From: Ktedonobacteria bacterium
GTDB lineage: Bacteria; Chloroflexota; Ktedonobacteria; Ktedonobacterales; JACDGC01
Direction of reading: 5' to 3'
NCBI GenBank assembly: GCA_027459785.1
Contig: DAIDGU010000084.1
Coordinates: 62,001 to 126,000 of the forward strand
Length of the DNA: 64,000 nt
Shown here: one piece after another, positions 19,063 to 27,967 of the stretch
Numbering within the stretch: position 1 is the first letter of the stretch
How the letters are laid out: each line of letters starts with the position of its first letter
Made by a program: the position numbers and the translations under genes
The notes under the pieces: model-generated
The model's input: the letters and a program-made list of their open reading frames with translations, nothing else
Told to the model about the DNA's origin: nothing
Databases searched by the model: none

Positions 19063-19749
19063 TCAGCTTTTGCAGGCGCAGATGAAGCCGGCACCGGGGA
19101 ACGCAGAGAAGCGCAAGGCAGGGAGATCCTCTGTTGTGACCTGGGTCAAGCCAGCCGCCTGTACGAGGATGGCCAGATCGGTCATGCTGCTGCCGCCGGC
19201 ATGAAAGTGTGCGGCGCGCCCCTGGCGTTCCTGTTTGCGCTTGAAATCGGCGATGATCAGGCGTCCGCCTGGTTTGAGGACACGTGCGATTTCAGCGAGT
19301 CCTTGGCGCTTGAGGTTCTGCCCCAGGTGATGCATCATCAGGGTTGAGAACACGACATCGAACGTCTGGTCGGGGAAGGGAATCTGCTCGATCACGCCCA
19401 CCTGGAAATCAGTGGGCAAGTGGCGTTGTGTGGCTTTGGCGCGGGCGCGAGCGATTTGTTGAGTACCGGGGTCAATGCCGCAGACGTGGCCCGTGGTGCC
19501 AACGGTGCGTTGGACTTCGAGCGCCAGTGTGCCGGTGCCGCAACCCACATCCAACACCTGCGCCCCTGGCTGAAGGCCTGCCAGGGTCACAGCGCGCCGC
19601 CACATCTGCCGTAACTGGCCGCGAAACAAGAACATGTCGCTATACCATAGCGTGAGGTCGTAACGCCAGCTTTGGTTGAGGACTAATCCTTTGGTTTTGA
19701 GGGTTGTCGCATCTGATGGATCATGGTGGTGGCGGGCAAATGCATGCAT
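19063..19749 (-). CDS. class I SAM-dependent methyltransferase
   Basis: A 228-residue UbiE-like methyltransferase that would methylate a small molecule using S-adenosylmethionine. Motif I is VLDVGCGTGTLA, the acidic loop is IDPG, motif II lies in FDVVFSTLMMHHL, and motif III is LKPGGRLIIADF. The start at 19749 follows AAAGGA by about 11 bases; the longer frame upstream lies in the divergent promoter region. It is divergent from a TetR gene, and the intergenic region holds a perfect palindrome, so the TetR protein may control it. Substrate unknown. Confidence 0.8.
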   Translation of the reverse strand: MHAFARHHHDPSDATTLKTKGLVLNQSWRYDLTLWYSDMFLFRGQLRQMWRRAVTLAGLQPGAQVLDVGCGTGTLALEVQRTVGTTGHVCGIDPGTQQIARARAKATQRHLPTDFQVGVIEQIPFPDQTFDVVFSTLMMHHLGQNLKRQGLAEIARVLKPGGRLIIADFKRKQERQGRAAHFHAGGSSMTDLAILVQAAGLTQVTTEDLPALRFSAFPGAGFICACKS

Positions 19750-19874
19750 AGACGTGGTTCCTTTCCGATTGACAAAGTGACCCAAATGGAACATACTGTC
19801 CCAGTTGAGAGTGCGTATCGCTTTTACTAGTGTAGTCGAATAAACGCCGTGCAACAAGGTTCAATCTGGAAGAG

Positions 19875-19892
19875 TTGTCTCAGATGAGACAA
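19875..19892. promoter_or_regulatory. palindromic operator, likely TetR target
   Basis: TTGTCTCAGATGAGACAA is a perfect inverted repeat with 8-base arms and a 2-base centre. It ends immediately at the AAGGAG ribosome site of the tetR gene. A TetR dimer binding here would block its own expression; control of the divergent methyltransferase gene is possible. A TTGACA at 19769 with a CATACT 17 bases later is the only promoter-like pair seen on the plus strand. Confidence 0.65.
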
Positions 19893-19902
19893 GGAGCGCG
19901 AA

Positions 19903-20490
19903 ATGACTCGGCAAGTCGCTAATGTACGGGTGCGGCGCACGCAAAAACTGCTGCGTGAGGCGTTGGTTGAACTCATCGAGGAGCGTGGTTTCGATGCGCT
20001 GACCATCGGGGAGATCACCGAGCGCGCGATGGTGAGCCGCGCCGCCTTTTACCGCAACTATCAGGATAAATATGATCTGGTAGAGCAGATCTTCGAGGAA
20101 GCTATGCGCGCCCTGCTGAATGCGCTGGACGAGGTGGGGCAGCAACATCCACCGGCGGTCTGGGTAGAATTTTTCGCGCATATCGCAGCATATGATCGGC
20201 TATATCGCGCTTTGCTCGGTGGTAAGGGCAGCCCGTGGTTTGCGCGGAAGATGCGCGCTGCTTTGGCTGATATGGTCAAAGCCCTGGGGCAAGGGCCACT
20301 CAACGCGCACGCTGCCGAGCATCACTCCCACACCTTTGCGGATGATTTTGTGCCGGATGTGGTGGCTACGATGTTTGTCGAAGCTACAACCTGGTGGCTT
20401 GAAAAGGGCCGACCTTACGCGCCCAAAGAGATTGCCATGCGCACGTCCCTGCTCGCCTCCGCCATCTTCAAGGAAGCGAGTACGTGGTAG
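19903..20490 (+). CDS. TetR/AcrR family regulator
   Basis: A 195-residue TetR-type repressor. The N-terminal helix-turn-helix is classic: RRTQKLLREALVELIEERGFDALTIGEITERAMVSRAAFYRNYQDKYDLV. The rest is a helical ligand-binding domain that resembles the TetR_C_33/14 type; the ligand is unknown. A strong AAGGAG site precedes the ATG, overlapping the operator palindrome, which suggests autoregulation. The neighbouring divergent methyltransferase is the likely regulated partner. Confidence 0.88.
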   Translation: MTRQVANVRVRRTQKLLREALVELIEERGFDALTIGEITERAMVSRAAFYRNYQDKYDLVEQIFEEAMRALLNALDEVGQQHPPAVWVEFFAHIAAYDRLYRALLGGKGSPWFARKMRAALADMVKALGQGPLNAHAAEHHSHTFADDFVPDVVATMFVEATTWWLEKGRPYAPKEIAMRTSLLASAIFKEASTW

Positions 20491-20511
20491 ATGTGGTGGC
20501 TGGCGGAGGGA

Positions 20512-20543
20512 CCGGGGCGACCACAAGGGTACGCCCCTACAGA
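20512..20543. repeat. GCGACCACAAGGGTACGCCCCT repeat (family C)
   Basis: A copy of the GGGGCGACCACAAGGGTACGCCCCTACAG family between the tetR gene and the dehydratase gene. GGGGCG and CGCCCC form a short stem. The other copies are near 9188 and 47471, with a partial one near 24288. Confidence 0.7.
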
Positions 20544-20575
20544 CGCAATGGCATCATAATTATGGGGGACGGGAG

Positions 20576-21538
20576 TTACGTCGAGAGGATTTCGATGAGT
20601 TTGGCGGGGTCGGCATTGCCGCCGCTGAGGACGGCGACGGTGACGGCGTTGGGCGGGAGGTCGGCGACGCCTTCGAGGAGCGCGCCCACGGTGGCCGCGC
20701 CGGAAGGTTCGACCATGAGCTTGGCGCGTTGCAGCAGGAGGCTGACGGCCTGGGCGATGGCGGGGTCGGCGACCTGAACGACGGCATCAAGGTATTGCTG
20801 GGCCAGTGCCAGGTTGATTTCCCCGACATGGGGGGCGCGTAAGCCGTCCGCGATGGTGGTGGAGGGCGGGATCTCGACGGGGTGGCCGGCGGCAAGGGCT
20901 TCGCTCATCTTGGTGGCGAGGGCGGGTTCGACGCCGATGACTCGCACGTCGGGCCGCAGGGACTTGACGGCGAGGGCGATGCCGGTGGAGATGGCTCCGC
21001 CGCCGATGGGGACGAGGACGGCTTGTACATCGGGGCGGTCTTCCAGGATTTCGAGGCCGATGGTGCCGTGGCCGGCGATGACCAGTTCGTCGTCATAGGG
21101 ATGGACGAGGGTGAGGCCGCGCTCGGCGATGAGTTTGTGGCCCATCTCCCAGGATTCGACGTGGCTGGCACCGTGGCGAATGACTTCCGCGCCATAGGCC
21201 GTGGCGGCATCGGTTTTGGCGCGCGGGGCGGCGGCGGGGACGACGACGGTGCAGGGGATGCCTTCCAGGGCGGCGGCCCAGGCGAGGGACTGCGCGGTGT
21301 TGCCGGCGGAAACCGTGATGAGGCCGCGCTTGCGCTCTTCCGGCGTGAGACGCGCCAGTTTATAGAGGACGCCGCGCGGCTTGAAGGAGCCGGTCTTTTG
21401 CAGATTCTCGGCCTTCAGCCAGAGCTGCGTCGGTGGTTTGGTCATGGCCCCGATGACGTGGCTGGAAAGCAGCGGCGTGCGATGGATCTTGCCTTGTAGG
21501 AAGGTCTGGGCGTCGCGGATATCGTCGATGGTGATCAC
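20576..21538 (-). CDS. threonine/serine dehydratase-like PLP enzyme
   Basis: A 320-residue fold-type II PLP enzyme of the threonine dehydratase/serine racemase group, which would deaminate Thr or Ser to a 2-oxoacid and ammonia. The PLP lysine lies in GSFKPRG (about residue 52), the Asn-containing VSAGNTAQS loop contacts the cofactor, the phosphate loop is PIGGGAISTG, and the C-terminal Ser-Gly-Gly of LSGGNAD is present. It lacks the regulatory ACT domain, so it resembles catabolic or biodegradative forms. The start is a GTG with AAGGAG 12 bases before it. No neighbour suggests a pathway. Confidence 0.85.
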   Translation of the reverse strand: MITIDDIRDAQTFLQGKIHRTPLLSSHVIGAMTKPPTQLWLKAENLQKTGSFKPRGVLYKLARLTPEERKRGLITVSAGNTAQSLAWAAALEGIPCTVVVPAAAPRAKTDAATAYGAEVIRHGASHVESWEMGHKLIAERGLTLVHPYDDELVIAGHGTIGLEILEDRPDVQAVLVPIGGGAISTGIALAVKSLRPDVRVIGVEPALATKMSEALAAGHPVEIPPSTTIADGLRAPHVGEINLALAQQYLDAVVQVADPAIAQAVSLLLQRAKLMVEPSGAATVGALLEGVADLPPNAVTVAVLSGGNADPAKLIEILST

Positions 21539-21631
21539 GTGGATAATGGTCTCCTTGCATGGAATGCCTTGATGCTTACAGGATAGCCGGTTTGGGGTGG
21601 GGAACGCAAGGGGGAGATTAAGGCGGAAGGG

Positions 21632-21868
21632 TTAATCTTCCCATGCATCGCGCTCCTCTTGGATATAGGCATCGACATCTGCGGCGGTCTTGAACAAACG
21701 ATGACCTGGGAGAGCAGCGACGATATCAAGCACATGTAGTCCGGCTTGGGCAGCGTCTTCAATGGTAACGGTAACATGTGCGATGGTGCCGGGCGCGAGT
21801 TCAGGTGCGGTGATTTCGATTTTGCCATCAGGTAAAACGGTGGTGGTGAGATGAATAACTGTATTCAT
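21632..21868 (-). CDS. small antitoxin-like protein
   Basis: A 78-residue protein, MNTVIHLTTTVLPDGKIEI then a Pro-rich turn and a charged C-terminus ending in YIQEERDAWED. The beta-strand N-terminus with an acidic C-terminal tail is common in small antitoxins that pair with PIN toxins, but no partner lies next to it. GAAAGGAG precedes the ATG by 12 bases. It is probably an orphan antitoxin; function not proven. Confidence 0.5.
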   Translation of the reverse strand: MNTVIHLTTTVLPDGKIEITAPELAPGTIAHVTVTIEDAAQAGLHVLDIVAALPGHRLFKTAADVDAYIQEERDAWED

Positions 21869-22094
21869 TATAATTATAAGCTCCTTTCGTAGATGCAAGA
21901 ATGACCATTTCAGTATAGCACATTGGTGCCTTCCCCACTGGTCCTGAGAATGGCGGGACCGACGCAAATTGGGGCGATTTTGGGTAACATTTGCGAAAAC
22001 GCGGCACCTTCATGTTAGGCAAACCCCATGACACGATGCAAGGATCTCTGCTGGGCAGGCGTCCCACGGTGGCGATGTGGGACGCGCGGGAGGT

Positions 22095-22778
22095 TTATGG
22101 TGCCGGCTGAGTGGGGTGGCGCACGTGTTCTTTCAGGTGCGCGCAGGTGAAGGCGATCTTAGACATCAGCCAGACCAGATCGCGCATCAGGTATCTGAGC
22201 AAGGTGAGATCGATGCCCTGGCCGTTGGGCAGCGTTGCCTGGGCGAGGGTGGTTTGGGCCTCGATCACGGCTGTGTGGGTAAAGCTGCCCAGATCATGCA
22301 GGGCATCGACCACATTGACGTGGGTGGGAATGAGTTGGCCATCCATCTCGACGGCGAGCATGGGGACGCAGTTGATGATCGTGTCGATCACCGTCTCGGC
22401 GGCGGATTGCAGTTCACGCACGTGCTTTTCTACCAGAATCGCCCCGTTGTGCTGCATCTTCATCCCTTGGCGTGCGAACCAGTTGCGGTGCGCTTCGGTG
22501 CGCGCGACTCGTTCGAGGAGCGCCAGGCTACGCTGTAAATTCGTAGCGACCTCGGTGGCCTCGGCAGCGGAAAGCGGACGGTTGACCACGTGCGCGCTGA
22601 TCCACTGGCGAATGTTGCCCAACAGCGTTGCCGGGGTATCGCGCGGGATAAGGATCTTGAGCGCGCCACGGTGTTGCCACGCTGCCTGAAGCAGCGCGGC
22701 GAATTGTGGCAACAAGGTGTCTTCCCACCCTTGGCCGTGTTCAGGGCCGAAGGTGTTCGGGGGGGGGTTGGCGTGCAT
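22095..22778 (-). CDS. helical protein of unknown function
   Basis: A 227-residue protein that I do not recognise. It is mostly helical with Ala/Leu/Thr/Val-rich segments; a region near residues 105-185 (EKHVRELQSAAETVIDTIIN) could form helical hairpins. There is no signal peptide or membrane segment. The start at 22778 has AAGGAG 13 bases before it. It is divergent from the portal gene, with AT-rich DNA (22830-22980) between them. Confidence 0.5.
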   Translation of the reverse strand: MHANPPPNTFGPEHGQGWEDTLLPQFAALLQAAWQHRGALKILIPRDTPATLLGNIRQWISAHVVNRPLSAAEATEVATNLQRSLALLERVARTEAHRNWFARQGMKMQHNGAILVEKHVRELQSAAETVIDTIINCVPMLAVEMDGQLIPTHVNVVDALHDLGSFTHTAVIEAQTTLAQATLPNGQGIDLTLLRYLMRDLVWLMSKIAFTCAHLKEHVRHPTQPAP

Positions 22779-22995
22779 TGATGGCAAGCTCCTTTTTGGG
22801 GCTGGATTGGCGGGATCATCCCTCGGCCTGTTTTCACTATACATATCATCTGTTAAATTTGTGTTAATAATGTTAAACCAATGTTATTGCTACGAAATTT
22901 CCTGTAAAAAACGAAGCTCACATGCTTCGTTGATCAGTGTTCAATGTGTATAGTATATCACTTTTCAAAGACACATATCAAGGGAGGAAGTGGCG

Positions 22996-24252
22996 ATGAC
23001 GAAACGTAGACAACGTGTACTGAATGCGCAGCGCGTGCCAGCGCGGGCAATAGATCCCACAGCGATCAATGAGCATGGGATTACGGCCTTTACGCCGGGA
23101 CAGCCGCCACCGCCGGGGCCGGGCATCGTGGCGGTGGATGGCACGCCGCGCCAGTTCACCTTCCCTGCCGGTTACAACATCGCCCAGCGACCACGGGCGA
23201 CGGAGCTGACTTCCTTCGAGCTGCTGCGCCAGTTTGCGGCGCTCTATGTCGGCGTGCAGTTGTGCGAGCGTGTGTACCTGGACATCCTGGGGCGACTGGA
23301 ACTCCGGGTGGTGGCGCGGGCCGGGGGGCGGGCGGATGCCGCGACGGTGCGGCGCATCGAGGATTGGCTGGCGCGACCGGACGGCGAGCGCGATCTGCGG
23401 GCCTGGCTAGGCGCGGCCACCCGCGATCTGCTGGAGATCGACGCGCTGGCGATCTATCGCCGCCGGCGACGCGACGGGCGGATCTGGGGGCTGGAACTGG
23501 TGGACGGCGCAACAATTAAGCCGCTGATTGATGCGCTGGGGCGGCGACCGGAACCGCCCGCGCCGGCCTACCAGCAGTTCGTGTGGGGCATGCCTGCCGG
23601 GCTGTATGCCAGCACCGAACTGGATTACCTGTGCGAGACGCCGCGCACCGACAGCGTGTATGGTGTGAGTCGCGTGGAGCGCGTGCTGTATTGCATCAAT
23701 CAGGCGTTGCGCAAACAGACCTTTGATCTGGCGCGTTATACGGACGGCGTGGTGCCGGCGGGCATCTTGTATCCGCCCGTGAACTCGGAGTGGACGCCGG
23801 AGCAGATCGTGGAGTATGAGCAGCACTTCAACGCGATGTTGGCCGGCAACGATCAGCAGCGCATGCGGGTGAAGGTGGCCCCGCCGGGCTTCACATTCGC
23901 CGGGACGCATCCGCAGGAACCGAACGTGGCTTTCGACCAATGGCTGCTGAACATCACGGCGGCGTGCTTCGGGCTGACGATGGCGGAACTGGGCATGACG
24001 GAACAGGTGAATAAATCGAGCGGGGAAACGCAAGAGAACGTGGTGTATCGCCGCGCCGTGCGGCCCCTGGCGGACTTTTTTGCGCGCTACCTTTCGCGCG
24101 TGGTGGCGGAGGAGCTTGATCCGGGCTATGCCGTCACCTGGGGCGGCTTCGACGAGCCGGAGGATTTCGCTGCCAAGGCGCAGTCGCTGGCGCTGCTGGT
24201 GGAACGGGGGATCATTCCGCCGGAGCGGGCGCGGGAGATGTTGGGGTTATGA
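22996..24252 (+). CDS. phage-type portal protein
   Basis: A 418-residue portal protein resembling the HK97/SPP1-like portals of tailed phages, which form the ring through which DNA enters the capsid. Seen are an Arg/Lys-rich N-terminus, the wing/stem region with SVYGVSRVERVLYCINQALRKQ (the conserved portal helix), and the C-terminal crown with GLTMAELGM. The AGGGAGG site supports the ATG at 22996 rather than a GTG two codons upstream. It opens the phage-like set. The terminase gene that normally precedes a portal is absent. Confidence 0.75.
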   Translation: MTKRRQRVLNAQRVPARAIDPTAINEHGITAFTPGQPPPPGPGIVAVDGTPRQFTFPAGYNIAQRPRATELTSFELLRQFAALYVGVQLCERVYLDILGRLELRVVARAGGRADAATVRRIEDWLARPDGERDLRAWLGAATRDLLEIDALAIYRRRRRDGRIWGLELVDGATIKPLIDALGRRPEPPAPAYQQFVWGMPAGLYASTELDYLCETPRTDSVYGVSRVERVLYCINQALRKQTFDLARYTDGVVPAGILYPPVNSEWTPEQIVEYEQHFNAMLAGNDQQRMRVKVAPPGFTFAGTHPQEPNVAFDQWLLNITAACFGLTMAELGMTEQVNKSSGETQENVVYRRAVRPLADFFARYLSRVVAEELDPGYAVTWGGFDEPEDFAAKAQSLALLVERGIIPPERAREMLGL

Positions 24253-24408
24253 GGCGGCCCCATCCCCAGGACGAGTTCAAGGGGAACCAGGGCGAGTACA
24301 TGTAGGGGCGTACCCTTGTCCCTACACCTCATCCGCGGATGGCGGGGGGGCGCGATGAATCGCGCCCGTACTCAGATGCGGTGGAGCAAAGATGCTCCGG
24401 GGTGGGGG

Positions 24409-25356
24409 TCACTGGCATTCGATGGTGACATCAGCGGAGCCGCCGTTGCTGGTGAAGTGAATGGTGAACGAGGCGACACCGGCAACGATGCCGGAGAGCT
24501 TGACGGTTTGCGAGGTACTGGCGCTCAGCGAGCCACTCGATGGCGTGATGGTAATGCCGCTGGGGCCAGTGGCGCTCCATGTGAGGGTGGAACCGCCGGT
24601 ATTGGCGACGGTGATGTCGTTGGGATAGCCGCCTTGGGAGCAGAATGCGGTCGTTTTGCTGGGCCTGAGGGTCAGCACGGGCGGATTCTGTGGCACGGGG
24701 GTGGCTGTCGGCTGCTGGGGGACGGGTGTGGCTGTTGGCTGGGCGGGCGGCGTTGGCGTGGGCTGATTTGGGTTGCTAGGCTGCGGCAAGCCACCCCAGC
24801 CGATGATATCGCCGGTGGACGTGTCGAAGAGCATATAGGCGACGGAGAGGTGGATGGGCGGCACATTGGGCGGCGTGGGGAAGTCGAAGCTGCCCTGTAA
24901 TTCGACGTAACCGACGTTCGTTGCGGCTTGTAGGCCAGTGGTGTAGCCTGTGAGATCCTCTACCTCGCTATTGGGGATGAAGATCTTTTGGGTGATGCTG
25001 GGCGTACCGTCTTCGCCGATGTTGGGAAAGCCGTGTCGCAGGACGAAATTGGCCATGTCATCCTGAGTGAAGGCGGGGATCTGGCCAGGCAGGGTGGGCT
25101 TGAGGCCGGGGACGCCGGGCACGATGGGTTGCTGTGTGCCGACAGCGGTGGCGACGGGTGGGGTGGTCTGGATGGTGGGCGGGGTAGCGAATGTTTGGCT
25201 CTGGTTGCCGCCATTGCCAGAGGCTGATGACGAGCCGGAGTCGCTACCAGCACTGCACGCGACAACGAAAAGCGCCAGGATGAGCGCCAGGCCTACCAGG
25301 GGCGCGGCCAAGCGCGACGTGGGTGCAGGCGCGCGGCGCGGTGAAAGTCTACGCAT
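24409..25356 (-). CDS. Pro/Thr-rich lipoprotein with Ig-like C-terminus
   Basis: A 315-residue lipoprotein. The signal helix (PLVGLALILALFVVAC) ends in a lipobox with Cys near residue 33. A Ser/Gly/Gln/Thr-rich tether follows, then a domain that spans the middle, then a Pro-Thr-Gln linker with PTATPVPQQ repeats. The C-terminus (LSGIVAGVASFTIHFTSNGG) looks like a small beta-sandwich in the style of secreted proteins with an abnormal-spindle-like domain. The start follows GGAGGATTTCCC. It is divergent from nothing nearby and lies between portal and protease on the opposite strand, so it is an insertion relative to the phage genes. Confidence 0.65.
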   Translation of the reverse strand: MRRLSPRRAPAPTSRLAAPLVGLALILALFVVACSAGSDSGSSSASGNGGNQSQTFATPPTIQTTPPVATAVGTQQPIVPGVPGLKPTLPGQIPAFTQDDMANFVLRHGFPNIGEDGTPSITQKIFIPNSEVEDLTGYTTGLQAATNVGYVELQGSFDFPTPPNVPPIHLSVAYMLFDTSTGDIIGWGGLPQPSNPNQPTPTPPAQPTATPVPQQPTATPVPQNPPVLTLRPSKTTAFCSQGGYPNDITVANTGGSTLTWSATGPSGITITPSSGSLSASTSQTVKLSGIVAGVASFTIHFTSNGGSADVTIECQ

Positions 25357-25404
25357 GGGAAATCCTCCATATTTACTTCGCGGATCATCACGATATCCTT
25401 GCAG

Positions 25405-25432
25405 AGTGGCGGACAGGAATGTCCGCCCCACG
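25405..25432. repeat. GGCGGACAGGAATGTCCGCC palindrome (family A)
   Basis: GTGGCGGACAGGAATGTCCGCCCCAC lies upstream of the lipoprotein gene. The GGCGGACA and TGTCCGCC halves pair. The copy near 9233 and the tandem array at 1084 are relatives. Confidence 0.7.
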
Positions 25433-25468
25433 AGGACGACATGCTGCTCCAAGGAGCGTATTAGGCGG

Positions 25469-26470
25469 CTAGCGGAACGAGCCGCCGCAACAGGTGAAAA
25501 ACATGATGTCGTTGACGGGATCCGTGGCCGAGGTGGTGGTCCAGTGGAAGGTCAGCGGATTCGACGTGGTATACCACCATGCGCCATAGGGCGGTGAACC
25601 GACTGCTACGGGCGGCCCACTGCCACCAGGGAAGGTCAGACTTTCGCTATCGTGATAGAAAAGGAGTGGGATGCCTGCCGCAGAGGGTCCCAGTTGGGTG
25701 GGATAAAGGTTGTTGGGATAGCCAGCCGTGATGGCGGGGAGCGAGGTGCTACCCACGACATCGCTGGTGACTTACGGCGGATCGATGGCCGTAAGGTCAG
25801 CGGTGGCACCGCTGGTGCCGTGCAGGAATTCGCCGGTTTCCACATGGGTGAGGGGGGTGGTGGGCGCTTGTAAACCGACGCTATTTGGCACTGAAACGGA
25901 GATGTGAGTTGGGGTGAATGACGCTACGGGACCACCATACCAGGCGGCGTAGCGAAACAGATAGCCATTATCGGTGCCGCTGGCGCTATAGCGTTGGATC
26001 TCGACGCCGATGCCATAGGCCGGGGAACCCAAGCTGCTAACTGGCAAGACGGGGCGATAGGTGGGGATGCCGCCGATGCCGACGCCGTAGACCAGCGTGA
26101 TGCCCGGACCCAAGAACCCTTGCGACGGGTTGACATAGCCATCGTTCCAGACACCGGATTCGACCCAACTGTTGTTGTCGCTGCTGTTCATCATCAACAT
26201 GTTGGCGATGTAACCCGCGCTGGCGGAAACGGCACAGGCTCCGGTGCAAGTGAGATTCGTGTTTTGGATGTAGGTATAGGCACCGTTGATGGCCGGGCTG
26301 CCAGTGAAGTCGCTACTGGCGAACGTGGCATAGGTGGCGCAATAGCTGTTGGTGAGGTTGCAGGCATAGCCGGGCGGCGTGGGGGCGGTGCTGCCGCCAC
26401 AGGCGGCGACGACCAGCGCCAGGGCCATGGCCGCGGCCAGACCGAAACGATATGCGATGCGCTTTGGCAT
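25469..26470 (-). pseudogene. lipoprotein gene split by an in-frame stop
   Basis: Two frames with the same phase (starts at 26470 and 25756) are separated by a TAA at 25772-25774. The upstream part has a signal helix with lipobox VVAAC, a Cys-rich start and a Gly/Tyr-rich beta domain. The downstream part continues without a break (GSTSLPAITAGYPNNLYP to TCCGGSFR). The residues before the stop, IDPP, and after it, VTSDVV, suggest one sense codon became TAA. The intact protein would be about 333 residues, exported and lipid-anchored. Function unknown. AAAGGAT precedes the ATG at 26470. It may be real decay or a sequencing error. Confidence 0.7.
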
Positions 26471-26620
26471 AGGATCATAATCCTTTCCGGGTAACGGCTG
26501 GGGCCGACCGACGACAGCGTTGGCACCAATCTGCCCCAGTAAAACTCTCAGATTCATAGCGCGCTATCGATCTCTGTGAACGTGAGCGCGCCAATTTTTA
26601 TGGCATGCAGAAGGGAAACT

Positions 26621-27724
26621 ATGATGAGTACACATGTTGAGGCGATCCAGCGGGTGGCGTTTGCGCCGATCACGCGCATTGATGCGGCGACGCGGGAGAT
26701 CGAGGTGACGGCGACGAGCGAGGCGCTGGATGCGTTTGGGACGGTGTTCGATTATGCGGCGAGCAAGGAGGCCTTTCAGCGGTGGCTGGGGAATGTGCGC
26801 GAGATGCACGCGAACGTGGCGGTGGGCAAGCGCGTGGCGGTGATCTGCGACGACGTGGCGCGGCAGATTCGCGTGCGGCTGAAGATCTCGCGGGGGGCGG
26901 CGAGTACCTGGGAGAAGATCCTGGATGGGACGCTGTGTGGGGCGAGCATTGGGGCGGCGAACGTGGTGTGGCGCGAGGCACGCCGCGCGGACAGGGACGC
27001 GGCACCGGTGCGGGTGGCGACGGCGTATGACCTTGTCGAACTGAGCCTGGTGGATCATCCGGCGAATCCTGATTGCGTGGGCATCGCGGTGGTGCGGGGG
27101 ATGGTGGCGGATGTGGGGGTGTTGGATGAGATCGAGGAGGGACGGGAACACGGAGGACACGGAGATCTCACGGAAGACACGAAAGAGGACGAAGGGACGG
27201 AACGGGAGGAAGAGGAGGCGGAACGCGAGATGACGCGAGATGGGCGCGAGATGACGCGAGATGGGCGCGAGGTGACGTGGGAGGCGGTGGCGGAAAGGGC
27301 AACGGCGGGGGAGGCGCGAGAGGCGGAGGAGGGAGCCGGAGAGATGGCGACGACTGTGATCGAGCCAGGAGGGCGGGACGTAGGACGCGCGGCGGCGGAG
27401 GCGCGGGTGCTGGCGGCGGCGCGCACGGCGGCGACGGGGGTGGCGCTGTTGCGGGGGGTGGTGGAGCGCATGGCGGCGGAACAGGCGGCGGCGCTGGATG
27501 AGGTGCGGGCGCGGTTGGCGCGCATCGAGGCGCAGCCGATGCCGGGCGGGCCGGCGCTGCGGGCGGCGGAAAAGGTGCTGGGCGTGCCGGCGGGCAATCC
27601 CACGGTGAACGTGGCGGAACGCATCGCGGCGCTGCAAGAGTTCGGCGCGGGGCGGTCGGACCAGCGGGCGCAGGTGGAACTGGCGGCGGAGATCCTGCGG
27701 CTGCAACGCGGCTGCGGGGAATAG
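26621..27724 (+). CDS. prohead protease with scaffold-like C-terminus
   Basis: A 367-residue protein. Residues 1-170 form a phage prohead protease domain (HK97-type U35-like), with the recognisable NVREMHANVAVG, GTLCGASIGAANV and YDLVELSLVDHPANPDC motifs; the last is the most conserved. It would cleave capsid proteins during head maturation. Residues 174-220 are a charged Glu/Arg linker that comes from a CACGGA/CGCGAGATG repeat inserted in frame. The rest (about 225-367) is Ala/Arg/Glu-rich and mostly helical, as in scaffolding domains. AAGGGA precedes the ATG. It sits just before the major capsid gene, the canonical order. Confidence 0.72.
   Translation: MMSTHVEAIQRVAFAPITRIDAATREIEVTATSEALDAFGTVFDYAASKEAFQRWLGNVREMHANVAVGKRVAVICDDVARQIRVRLKISRGAASTWEKILDGTLCGASIGAANVVWREARRADRDAAPVRVATAYDLVELSLVDHPANPDCVGIAVVRGMVADVGVLDEIEEGREHGGHGDLTEDTKEDEGTEREEEEAEREMTRDGREMTRDGREVTWEAVAERATAGEAREAEEGAGEMATTVIEPGGRDVGRAAAEARVLAAARTAATGVALLRGVVERMAAEQAAALDEVRARLARIEAQPMPGGPALRAAEKVLGVPAGNPTVNVAERIAALQEFGAGRSDQRAQVELAAEILRLQRGCGE
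27139..27275. repeat. CACGGA/CGCGAGATG repeat inside a coding sequence
   Basis: This stretch inside the prohead protease gene begins GACGGGAACACGGAGGACAC, then CGGAAGACACGAAAGAGGACG, then GGAACGCGAGATGACGCGAGATGGGCGCGAGATGACGCGAGAT. These words match the intergenic repeat family. The frame stays open and the repeat adds about 45 charged residues containing REMTRDG twice. Confidence 0.8.
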
Positions 27725-27730
27725 CGGGCG

Positions 27731-27938
27731 AGCGACGAGATCGAACACGAGAGACGAGATCGAACACGAAAGCCACGAAAGATCCACGAAGGCCACGAAA
27801 GATGGTTGAAGCGGGATCGAACACGAAGGCCACGAAAGGGTCACGAAAAACACGAAAAGACACAAGCGGAACATGTCATTCCTGTTCCGTCTTTTACATT
27901 TCGTGACCTTCGTGAATCTTTCGTGGCTTTCGTGTTCG
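27731..27938. repeat. large CACGAA inverted repeat before the capsid gene
   Basis: The left arm is 27761-27800 and the right arm is 27899-27938. The 40-base arms (starting CGAACACGAAAGCCACGAAA) are complementary at all but two positions. Before the left arm is an extra copy of GATCGAACACGA. The right arm ends 29 bases before the capsid gene start, and transcripts would fold into a very stable hairpin there. Confidence 0.9.
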
Positions 27939-27967
27939 GAAAAATTGTACGAAAGAGGTTGGGAGCG

